This document shows positions 39,499 to 46,375 of a DNA stretch of 46,375 bases, piece by piece. Below the pieces are notes generated by a model. It saw only the letters and a list, made by a program, of their open reading frames with translations, had not been told where the DNA came from and made no database searches. The stretch is taken from NCBI GenBank assembly GCA_017936345.1, contig JAGBFT010000082.1, positions 1 to 46,375 of the forward strand. The letters are read 5' to 3'. The translations under genes were made by a program, and so were the position numbers. The number at the start of each line of letters is the position of its first letter. The first letter of the stretch is position 1. This DNA comes from Spirochaetaceae bacterium (lineage in GTDB: Bacteria; Spirochaetota; Spirochaetia; Treponematales; Treponemataceae).

Positions 39499-42400
39499 AG
39501 GAAATCACAAAGGCTGTAGAGAATTGGCTATTGAAAGGAGACGGAGCCAAACACAAGGGACTGAACCCAGAACAAGTTGCCGCCGTAACCTCCAGCAACA
39601 ACACTGTAACTGCAGCGGGAGCAGGGGCAGGAAAAACCTTTGTCCTAGCCCGCCGTTACGCCTATCTTGTGTGTGTAAAAAAGCTAAAGGTTTCAGAAAT
39701 TCTCACCCTGACCTTTACCCGCAAGGCCACAGCGGAAATGTATTCCCGCATCTACCAAACCTTAGCCACCATTGCCAACACCTTTTCCTGCCCCCATGCG
39801 ATTCAGACAGTGGCAGACTTCCACTCCGCCCGCATCCAAACCCTGGATTCCTATTGCTCCAGCATCCTTAAAAATTCGGTAAACCACTACGGCATCAAAC
39901 CGGACTTTACCATAGATGACCAGCAGGCAAAGACAATTGCCACCCAGATGGCCCTCCCCTTTGTGCTTCAGCACCGCCACCATCCTGCAATCCAGCTTAT
40001 GGCAACCACAACCCTATCCCGCCTGGACAATCTGGCGGAGGAATTCTTTGCAAAAACCGTGGTGAATTTTTCCACTTTGGCAAGACCCGTGGAATTTTCC
40101 CAAGAAATACAGAATCAACTGGCCTATGCTGCCACAAAATTCTGCGACCTGTCTCAAACCATAACAAACCTTGTCCATGATTTGGAGCAAATGGTTCAAG
40201 GAGAAGAAAAAAGCTCCAGTCGCTTTGTGCCAAAACTTATTGCCGCCATAGATTTTTTCAATAAAACAGACTTCAATCCTTCCTTTCTTTTGCAAAGAAC
40301 CCAGGGAAATAGCACAAAATCACCCTTGGAACAAACGGATCCGCTCCCTCTGCTAAGACCAGAAGAAAAGCAAGACTTAATCGATTTTTCTCTGGCAGTC
40401 CACGCCCTTGCAAAATTGCAGCTTACAGGTCAGTCTAAAAAACCATGGTGTCAACCTGTTCAAGAAATCAAGAACAAACTTTATCAGGAATTGAACAACC
40501 TGGCAAATTACCTGTGCCGTCAAAAAGAACTCTTGCAGCTGGCACAACTCCTGGAAGAATTCCAAGACAACTACAATCATAGCAAACGACAGGCTGGCAT
40601 CCTCACCTTTAGTGACGCAGCCCTGTTGGCATTGGAAACCTTAAAAACTCAGCCAAGTCTCCGTCAGGATGAAAAAGAAGCCTACAAGTCCATTATGATT
40701 GATGAATTCCAAGACGACAACCTGCTTCAAAAGGATTTGCTGTACATTTTGTCAGAAAAACTGGAACTGCAAGGCACAGGAACCGTAGCGGTAGAAAACC
40801 TTAGTCCAGGCAAGCTTTTCTTTGTAGGAGATGAGAAGCAGTCCATTTACAAATTCCGAGGAGCGGATGTCAGTGTATTCAGAGGACTTTCAAAGGAGTT
40901 GTTCGAAAGGAATGAGGCTCCCTCCTCCAGGGAGGAAGCCAGCCCAAGGGATGCAGGGGGAAGTCTCACCCTGTCCTACAACTACCGCTCCCATCCCACA
41001 CTCATAGCCGCCTTCAACACCATCTTTGGTGGGCTTTCCTATGGTCAGGATGGAGAAAAGGCCACCTACCCACAGGCAATCTTTATGGAAGAAGGGGAAG
41101 ATACCCCTGAATATGAGGCCACCTACCGAGAAGTTCTGGCAGGAAAAATCACGGAGGATGAAAGCCCGGAGGATAAAAGCAGGCGGCGAGTCCACCTCTG
41201 CCTGTACAAGGAAAATCCAGAAGAAACTGACTCTCCTCCCCTTCACAAAAACAACTGCGAAGCCTTTTTTGTAGCAAAAAAAATCCGCCAGCTAGTAGAT
41301 CAAGGAAAAAAGCCTTCTGACATTGCCATTCTTTTTTCCACCTATTCAAAGCAGCATCTCTACGAAACCTACTTAAAGACCTTCGATATTCCCTATTCTG
41401 CGGAATCCACCGTTGGCTTTTTTCAAGATGCCCCTACTAACGACATTCTAAGTTTCCTTACCCTCTGCTTGTACCCTGCCAACCAAACAGCCTACAGCAC
41501 ACTGCTCCGCTCTCCCCTTGTGGGAATTAGTTCAACTGGCCTTGAGATTCTCATGGCTCATGGTTCTACCGAGATTTTTAACCAGGAAGACAGCTTTCTT
41601 CTTCCAAACCAGCAGGAAAGAGATGCCTTCATCCAAGGCTGCAAGTCCTTTCATCAGTTGGCAAGCCAAGCCCTCACCATGCCTATAGCCCAGCTTGTCA
41701 CCAAACTATGGTATGCCCTGGGCTATCGATATAAAACCATGGAAGAGGAAACAAGCCTACAGTACGCACCCCTTTACGACAAACTCTTTCATCTTGCAGT
41801 CCAAGCAGACACCAAGGGTACCAGCCTTGCTGGTTTTGTGCAAACCCTGCAGGACCAGGTGGATAACGAGGGAAAATTTGACGACATAACCGTGCCGCTG
41901 GAACGGGAGGGAGGTGTCCAGCTGATGACAATCCACAAGAGCAAGGGGCTGGAATTCCCCATAGTCTTCGTAGTGAATACTGACGGAAAACATAAGACAA
42001 ACAAAAATGATGCCAGTACCTACAAACACCACAAATGGGGAATTACCATCAACCTGCCTGCCATGAGTCAGCTAGGGGGAACATCCAAGTCAAACTTCTT
42101 CTATGATGAGGCAAAAGAAGAGGAAAATGCCAAGGACCAAGCTGAACTGAGACGAGTTCTTTACGTTGCCCTTACCCGAGCAGAGGAGGAGGTGTACATT
42201 ACTGCCAGTCCTGATTGTTTTGACAAGGACAATCCTGCAAGTTTTAAGGAAAAGGAGAATCCTGACACCATGTTCAAGTTGCTGGTACCTCAAATCAACA
42301 AAAACATAGGTCTGGACTCTTCAATCCAGGTGGCCAAGGACTCACCCTTTGATGCAGAATGGATTCCCCCGGTCACCCACCAAGATGTGGAGGAGGCAAA

Positions 42401-43295
42401 AAAGAGTCTCATCCAGCGGCCTCAGCCCGGAGCAATTTCACAGGATGAGGCTGCCCCGGCAACCAACCATACTGAGACAAGCCAAAACTCCAAACCCAAG
42501 GCCAACCAGCTTGCAAAAGCCCTAGCCCCCTGCTACCAAGGGCAGACCATTGTTCCAGCAGTAGAAGAAAGCCCTTACCGTAGCCCCAGCCATCTTGCCC
42601 CAAAAAGTCCGGAATACTGGCAGCAAGCGGCAGATGAGGGTATCATCCCGGCAACCCCGGTTATCCCGGCAACATCAGGTATCCTGTCAGGGGCAACAAC
42701 CAACAAGCCCCAGTCCTCTCAAGCCAAAACCTGCAGTGAAATTGCCCAGCTAGTGGAAAGCACCCTAAAAGCAGATGGAATCCCCGCCTTCACCTATGCC
42801 GACTTTGGAACCTGTGTCCATCACTATCTGGAGGCAGCCCTGCACAATCGAGAGCCTATCCTAGCTACAAAGTACCTGCAGCACCTAAGCCAATCAAACC
42901 AGAAAAAACTTCATCAGCTGTGCCACACCATGACCCAGCAATTCCTTGCCTCACCCACAGGACAGGTCGTACAAGAAGCCCCTTGGAAAAAAATGGAGTT
43001 TCCCTTCAAGCTCAAACTAGGCAAGTACATAATAAATGGCTCTGTGGACCTGATTTATAAAGACAGCCAGGGACGCTACCATATTGTGGACTACAAAACC
43101 GACCAGGAAGAGCATCCAGAACACTACTATCCACAACAGGCTGCCTACAAAAAAGCCGTAGCCACCATCTTTAACCTACCAGAAGAACAGGTAAGCTGCA
43201 GTCTCTACTACCTCAGGACAGGCCACTTGGTAGATATTTCGCAGGAGTGCAGTCTGGTAAACCTGGAGGAACTGGCAGCCAGGGCAGTATTGTGA
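39495..43295 (+). CDS. addA: ATP-dependent helicase/nuclease subunit A (AddA/RecB-like)
   Basis: This 1266-residue UvrD-family helicase with a C-terminal nuclease is the motor of AddAB. Walker A is GAGAGKT (residues 42-48). Motif II is DEFQD (403-407), followed by FVGDEKQSIYKFRGAD, LSYNYRSHPTLIAAFN and, much later, MTIHKSKGLEFPIVFV and RRVLYVALTRAEEEVYIT. A Pro/Ala/Gln-rich linker (about residues 975-1085) with a short repeat (IPATP, VIPATSG) separates the motor from the nuclease. The nuclease keeps Asp1185 (GSVDLIY), Asp1199 and Lys1201 (VDYKTDQ). The gene starts inside the end of addB, so the two are co-translated. Chi recognition cannot be read from sequence. Confidence 0.92.
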   Translation: MKEITKAVENWLLKGDGAKHKGLNPEQVAAVTSSNNTVTAAGAGAGKTFVLARRYAYLVCVKKLKVSEILTLTFTRKATAEMYSRIYQTLATIANTFSCPHAIQTVADFHSARIQTLDSYCSSILKNSVNHYGIKPDFTIDDQQAKTIATQMALPFVLQHRHHPAIQLMATTTLSRLDNLAEEFFAKTVVNFSTLARPVEFSQEIQNQLAYAATKFCDLSQTITNLVHDLEQMVQGEEKSSSRFVPKLIAAIDFFNKTDFNPSFLLQRTQGNSTKSPLEQTDPLPLLRPEEKQDLIDFSLAVHALAKLQLTGQSKKPWCQPVQEIKNKLYQELNNLANYLCRQKELLQLAQLLEEFQDNYNHSKRQAGILTFSDAALLALETLKTQPSLRQDEKEAYKSIMIDEFQDDNLLQKDLLYILSEKLELQGTGTVAVENLSPGKLFFVGDEKQSIYKFRGADVSVFRGLSKELFERNEAPSSREEASPRDAGGSLTLSYNYRSHPTLIAAFNTIFGGLSYGQDGEKATYPQAIFMEEGEDTPEYEATYREVLAGKITEDESPEDKSRRRVHLCLYKENPEETDSPPLHKNNCEAFFVAKKIRQLVDQGKKPSDIAILFSTYSKQHLYETYLKTFDIPYSAESTVGFFQDAPTNDILSFLTLCLYPANQTAYSTLLRSPLVGISSTGLEILMAHGSTEIFNQEDSFLLPNQQERDAFIQGCKSFHQLASQALTMPIAQLVTKLWYALGYRYKTMEEETSLQYAPLYDKLFHLAVQADTKGTSLAGFVQTLQDQVDNEGKFDDITVPLEREGGVQLMTIHKSKGLEFPIVFVVNTDGKHKTNKNDASTYKHHKWGITINLPAMSQLGGTSKSNFFYDEAKEEENAKDQAELRRVLYVALTRAEEEVYITASPDCFDKDNPASFKEKENPDTMFKLLVPQINKNIGLDSSIQVAKDSPFDAEWIPPVTHQDVEEAKKSLIQRPQPGAISQDEAAPATNHTETSQNSKPKANQLAKALAPCYQGQTIVPAVEESPYRSPSHLAPKSPEYWQQAADEGIIPATPVIPATSGILSGATTNKPQSSQAKTCSEIAQLVESTLKADGIPAFTYADFGTCVHHYLEAALHNREPILATKYLQHLSQSNQKKLHQLCHTMTQQFLASPTGQVVQEAPWKKMEFPFKLKLGKYIINGSVDLIYKDSQGRYHIVDYKTDQEEHPEHYYPQQAAYKKAVATIFNLPEEQVSCSLYYLRTGHLVDISQECSLVNLEELAARAVL

Positions 43296-43461
43296 TACAA
43301 TGGTCGCAGGATAAAAGTCTATGAGTGACAAGCAAATTGGGCTTTTTGTGTGCTCGTTTCACACGGGCAAGATAACCTTTATTTTGGGAAAGACTTTTAT
43401 ACAATGGATTGAGCAACCACCGCCAGAACCGATGCTTGCTTAATCTCTCACCCCCCAAAGA

Positions 43462-43490
43462 TTGACCAAGAAAACACTTCCTACTATTAT
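43462..43490 (+). promoter_or_regulatory. Promoter of the HAD phosphatase gene, probably leaderless
   Basis: TTGACC (43462-43467), a 17-base spacer and TATTAT (43485-43490) end 6 bases before the ATG at 43497. No Shine-Dalgarno exists. The gap between addA and this gene (43296-43496) otherwise shows no coding or structural signal. Confidence 0.6.
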
Positions 43491-43496
43491 TGAACC

Positions 43497-44294
43497 ATGA
43501 ATCAATCTGCATCCCTGCCCCGCCTGGTACTCATTGACCTGGATGGAACTCTTTTCCATGATGACAAAACTATTTCTGACTATAGCCGTCAAGTTCTTCA
43601 CCGTTGCCAGGAGGCAGGCATCCTCATAGGCTTCTGCACCTCTCGTGGTATTGTTAGCATTCACCACCACATCAAAAGCGTCCAGCCCGACATTGTAGCC
43701 ACTAACGGCGGGGCAAGCCTTAGCCTTAAAGGAAAAACTCTCTATCACCAGGGCTTTACCTTGGAAGAAACCCAAAAACTCTTGGACAAGGCCTATCAAG
43801 TCCTAGGACCAGATTGTGAGATAACCGTAGACACAGAAGACCAACTGTACTGGAATCGTAGCAACAACAGGTCAGTTATGTTTCATCCCCAGGCCCTAGT
43901 CCATGATTTTCGCCATTTTCCCCACCCAGCCATGAAAATCTGTGTTCAAACTGCTGACAAAACAATGGCAGCCCTTATTGCCCAAGCAGTTCCACACTGT
44001 CACTCCATTCTTTTTTCTGATGTACCTTGGCATACCGTTGCTCCCAGCCATGCCACAAAGGAAGCTGTTGTCCATCGCTTGTCCCAAGAGCTTTCCATTC
44101 CATTAGAAAGCATCATGGCCTTTGGAGACGACTTTAACGACCTGGGAATGCTTGCCACCGCGGGCTGGGGAGTCGCCATGGGCAACGCTATCCCTGAAAT
44201 CAAGGCGGCGGCAAATGATGTCACTGCCACCAACAATGAGGATGGCGTTGCACAGTATTTGGAGAAGCTGCTACAGAGCCAAGGGAACAAGTGA
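43497..44294 (+). CDS. HAD-superfamily Cof-type phosphatase
   Basis: This 265-residue cytosolic phosphatase has motif I LVLIDLDGTL (nucleophile Asp14, acid/base Asp16), the thiol-poor motif II region FCTSRG, the Lys of ATKEAVVHRL, and motif IV AFGDDFNDLGML. An alpha/beta cap (type C2B) lies between motifs II and III, as in Cof/YbiV enzymes that act on sugar phosphates, flavin or pyridoxal precursors. The C-terminal GVAMGNAIPEIKAAANDVTATNNEDGVAQYLEKLL is a classic Cof ending. The substrate is unknown. It is probably translated from a leaderless message (promoter at 43462-43490) and converges with the crp-type gene. Confidence 0.9.
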   Translation: MNQSASLPRLVLIDLDGTLFHDDKTISDYSRQVLHRCQEAGILIGFCTSRGIVSIHHHIKSVQPDIVATNGGASLSLKGKTLYHQGFTLEETQKLLDKAYQVLGPDCEITVDTEDQLYWNRSNNRSVMFHPQALVHDFRHFPHPAMKICVQTADKTMAALIAQAVPHCHSILFSDVPWHTVAPSHATKEAVVHRLSQELSIPLESIMAFGDDFNDLGMLATAGWGVAMGNAIPEIKAAANDVTATNNEDGVAQYLEKLLQSQGNK

Positions 44295-44368
44295 TTTTCA
44301 TTGTTCAAGTGACAACTATCTAACAGAGGAAATTATCCGGGAACAGCAGGATGAGCAGCGGCGATTGC

Positions 44369-45040
44369 TCACACCCTCCAGCCTTCCTTTTTCAGACGGA
44401 ACCAGCTGCGACGGCTCTCCACAATTCCCTCCTTCTGCAGCTTGCCGATCTCTGCGGAAAGGGCGCTGCGCTCCACGCACAGGTAGTCCGCTAACTGCTG
44501 ACGGTCGTAGGGAATAGAGAATTCGGGGCTGGCTTCCTTCTTGGCACAGGATAAAAGATAGGACAACAGCCGCTCCCGGATGGAACGGCGGGAAAGCAGC
44601 TCCAGCTTCTGATTCAGCTGCAGGGTCTTGGTGGCAACAATGGCCAGCAGGTTCTTTATCAGGCGACTGTGAAAGGCACAGGCAGAAGAACATACACTCA
44701 TGATTCGCTGGCAGTTCAAGAGCATCACCTGGCCGGGAGCCGAGGCCACCACGCTCACGGGATAGGAAGGTGTGCCGGCACAGGCAAAGGCCTCGGCAAA
44801 CAAGCCCCCCGGCTCCACCTGGGCCACAATGGTGCGGCTGCCGTAGTAGTCGTCCCGAACAACCTGCACTGCCCCCTCCAGCACAATCCCCATGTCCTGA
44901 GCAGAATCCCCCTCCCAGAAGATGGTCTGCTGCTTCTTCACCGACACCACCCGGGCACAAAGGCATTCCAGAAGTACAGGAATGTCGGCGGCGGCAATGC
45001 CATCAAAGAGGGGGCAGCGGGACAGGACGGGATGGGGCAT
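44369..45040 (-). CDS. Crp/Fnr-family transcription regulator
   Basis: This 223-residue protein has a cyclic-nucleotide-binding-like beta roll (residues 8-125, with GDSAQDMGIVLEGAVQVVRDD and VEPGGLFAEAFACAG), a long dimer helix, and a Crp-type winged HTH (SIRERLLSYLLSCA, YDRQQLADYLCVERSALSAEIGKLQKEGIVE). The cysteine pattern of oxygen-sensing Fnr is not present, and the cAMP-contact Arg-Ser pair is not evident, so the ligand is unknown. I start at the ATG at 45040, where the Crp fold begins, 16 bases after the nrdB stop; longer starts overlap nrdB. The gene therefore lies at the end of an nrdA-nrdB-crp transcript and could link deoxynucleotide synthesis to redox state (inference). Confidence 0.82.
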   Translation of the reverse strand: MPHPVLSRCPLFDGIAAADIPVLLECLCARVVSVKKQQTIFWEGDSAQDMGIVLEGAVQVVRDDYYGSRTIVAQVEPGGLFAEAFACAGTPSYPVSVVASAPGQVMLLNCQRIMSVCSSACAFHSRLIKNLLAIVATKTLQLNQKLELLSRRSIRERLLSYLLSCAKKEASPEFSIPYDRQQLADYLCVERSALSAEIGKLQKEGIVESRRSWFRLKKEGWRV

Positions 45041-45056
45041 TGGCACACCAGTCTGC

Positions 45057-46097
45057 CTACAGGTCGTCCACCAAGGCACTGGCCTTTGCGTAGGCGGTTG
45101 ACCGTGCCTCAAAGAAGTCGGTCTTGACCATGTTGGCGTTTGAGTAGGCGGAGACCCAAGCCATGTCCTCCGGCTCCTTGTCGTGGCCGGGATACAGGGG
45201 CTCGAACTCCAGATTCATCCACCGCAGGTTCCCCAGGTAGTTGATGTAGTCCTCCACCATCTTTGTAGTGAGTCCGGGAATCTTGTCTCCGATGACGTAC
45301 TTGCCCCACTCAATCTCCTGACGTACACCCTCCCGCATCATGTCTGCGTAGACGGCCACCTTGTCGGGGGTGAACATCTCTGGCTCCTCCTTCTTGAGCT
45401 CCAGTATGATATTCTTGAACAGCCACAGGTGGGTGTTCTCGTCACGGTTGATGTAGCGGATTTCCTGGGCGGAACCGGGCATCTTGCCGTTGCGGGCGAG
45501 ATTATAGAAGAACATGAAGCCTGAGTAGAAGTAGATTCCCTCAAGGATGTAGTTGGCAATCAGCACCTTCATAAAACGGAAGAAATCCTTGTTTTCTTGG
45601 AATTCGTTATAGCAATTGCCGATGAAGGTGTTCCGCCGCAGCAGGTGCTCGTCGGTCTTCCACTGGTACAAAATGTCTGTTCTCTGTTCTGGAGAGCAAA
45701 TTGTATCCAACATATAAGAGTAGCTTTGGGAGTGGACAGCCTCCTGAAAGGTCTGGATATTCAGACAAAGGTTCACCTCGTTGGCTGTGACGTACTCCGA
45801 GACATTGGGCAGATTGGCCGTCTGGATGGAGTCAAGGAAGACCAGGAAGGAGAGAATCTTGTCGTAGGCGGTTCGCTCCTCCGCCGACAGCTTGGGGTAG
45901 TCCTTGGTATCCTGCGCCAAATTAATCTCTTCTGGAATCCAGAAATTGTTCATGGCCTGCCGATACCAGCCGGAGACCCACTGGTATTTCATGTTGTTGA
46001 AATCGTTCAGGTTGGTGGTGTTGCCCCCAACCATCCGCCGCATTCTGATGTCTATGTCCCCGTCGGGATTGAAAAGGGGACGTTTAATCAAGCTCAT
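45057..46097 (-). CDS. nrdB: Ribonucleotide reductase class I, beta subunit
   Basis: It holds the dinuclear metal site and tyrosyl radical that start ribonucleotide reduction. In the 346-residue protein the ligands are visible: Asp89 (FLDSIQT), Glu119 and His122 with radical Tyr126 in EAVHSQSY, Glu186 (YILEGIYFYSG), and Glu220 with His223 (RDENTH). The start is the ATG at 46097 behind TAGGAG; the longer frame to 46184 runs through the hairpin upstream. A complete radical site means an oxygen-dependent class I enzyme, notable for what is likely an anaerobe or microaerophile. It follows nrdA after about 170 bases. Composition is distinctly GC-richer than the central part of the window. Confidence 0.94.
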   Translation of the reverse strand: MSLIKRPLFNPDGDIDIRMRRMVGGNTTNLNDFNNMKYQWVSGWYRQAMNNFWIPEEINLAQDTKDYPKLSAEERTAYDKILSFLVFLDSIQTANLPNVSEYVTANEVNLCLNIQTFQEAVHSQSYSYMLDTICSPEQRTDILYQWKTDEHLLRRNTFIGNCYNEFQENKDFFRFMKVLIANYILEGIYFYSGFMFFYNLARNGKMPGSAQEIRYINRDENTHLWLFKNIILELKKEEPEMFTPDKVAVYADMMREGVRQEIEWGKYVIGDKIPGLTTKMVEDYINYLGNLRWMNLEFEPLYPGHDKEPEDMAWVSAYSNANMVKTDFFEARSTAYAKASALVDDL

Positions 46098-46115
46098 GGT
46101 CGCTCCTAAAAAGAT

Positions 46116-46145
46116 TTTCCCGCCCTCTGTGAACCGAGCGGGAAA
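46116..46145 (-). promoter_or_regulatory. Hairpin in the nrdA-nrdB intergenic leader
   Basis: TTTCCCGC and GCGGGAAA (8-bp arms, 14-base loop) lie just upstream of the nrdB ribosome site, followed on the minus strand by ATCTTTTT. It could be an attenuator or RNA-processing site between nrdA and nrdB. No NrdR-box pair was seen in the gap 46098-46266. Confidence 0.4.
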
Positions 46146-46266
46146 GGCTACACTGATTCTATCTGATTTTTTCACGCCGTTCAAGAGAAGACGGAGACTT
46201 TGAGCAGGGCAAGGGGATATGCTTAACAGTCAATTTTCTCGCCGCCCCCCAAGCTACAAATCCTGC

Positions 46267-46375
46267 CTAGGAGCTACAGCTCTCGCACTCCTCCACCTCA
46301 AGGGACTTGGAGCGGACGTAGTACACGGTCTTCACCCCGCTCTCCCAGGCTAGCAGGTACAGGTCCAGCACCTGC
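46267..46375 (-). CDS. nrdA: Ribonucleotide reductase class I, alpha subunit, C-terminal end (partial)
   Basis: The last 36 codons of a leftward gene enter from the right edge and read [20 protein letters not shown], continuing to a stop at 46267. The tail ends VEECESCSS, with the C-x-x-C pair that reduces the active-site disulfide in class I NrdA. Position just upstream of nrdB on the same strand confirms the assignment. The rest of the gene lies outside the window. Confidence 0.9.
   Translation of the reverse strand, partial: QVLDLYLLAWESGVKTVYYVRSKSLEVEECESCSS

Noticed and set aside
42640..42690. CRISPR or minisatellite array
   Set aside because: Only two imperfect copies inside a coding linker; no CRISPR array or cas gene was seen anywhere in the window.
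43296..43496. Possible small RNA or gene between addA and the HAD gene
   Set aside because: Only a promoter for the HAD gene was found; no stable hairpin with U-tract and no open frame with a ribosome site.
44316..44966. 216-codon leftward frame overlapping the Crp-type gene
   Set aside because: The Cys/Gly-rich product comes from reading the GC-rich Crp gene in another frame; the Crp frame has clear domains.

Overview
The window looks like chromosomal DNA of a host-associated spirochaete, most likely a Treponema. This is an inference from moderate-to-low GC, sigma70-type promoters, a helix-turn-helix/PTS EIIA fusion protein, a NifU with a BFD-type tail beside NifS and MnmA, a degenerate LytM protein paired with an anchored beta-propeller, and an AddAB pair. 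No rRNA or tRNA gene was found to confirm it. Most genes are ordinary housekeeping genes with good Shine-Dalgarno sites. A few (pth, mazG, a HAD phosphatase) have a -10 box only 6-7 bases before the ATG and look leaderless.

Layout. 0-5.1 kb: a possible rRNA methyltransferase start at the left edge, a cstA gene with an in-frame TGA, guaB and an RluA-type pseudouridine synthase. 5.1-9.7 kb: an orphan GltD-like Fe-S flavoprotein behind a Fur-family-like box, a Na/phosphate cotransporter, an HTH-EIIA regulator and cytidine deaminase. 9.7-14.7 kb: a beta-propeller/LytM pair and a convergent mnmA-nifS-nifU operon for sulfur transfer. 14.8-17.4 kb: a multidomain protein joining a HydS-like [FeFe]-hydrogenase module to a degenerate GGDEF and an intact EAL domain. 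17.4-20.9 kb: rsuA, citrate synthase, an NsrR-like Rrf2 regulator and pth. 20.9-28.7 kb: a tripartite RND efflux operon divergent from a two-component system, with a phased direct repeat over the efflux promoter's -35 position. 28.8-31.2 kb: a NylB-like serine hydrolase and mazG. 36.4-43.3 kb: addB-addA. 43.5-46.4 kb: a HAD phosphatase, then a GC-richer nrdA-nrdB-crp operon on the minus strand.

The most novel segment is the AT-rich accessory island at about 31.15-36.35 kb, between mazG and addB. It holds a RelE/Phd-type toxin-antitoxin pair, an XRE repressor, and a divergent operon under a near-consensus promoter with two identical inverted operators. The operon encodes two tiny cysteine-rich peptides (54 and 52 aa, not listed by a simple long-ORF search) that share a C-terminal DVEWE(E/D)(L/F) tail, then a radical SAM/SPASM enzyme, then a UvrA-like double ABC ATPase split by a -1 frameshift at an A8 tract. 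I read this as a candidate ribosomally made, radical-SAM-modified peptide (RiPP) system that uses a UvrA-like ATPase in place of any visible exporter or protease.

The HydS-EAL protein at 14.8 kb is the second notable item: a candidate hydrogen- or redox-responsive c-di-GMP phosphodiesterase. All functional statements rest on reading motifs by eye; no database search or structure prediction was run.
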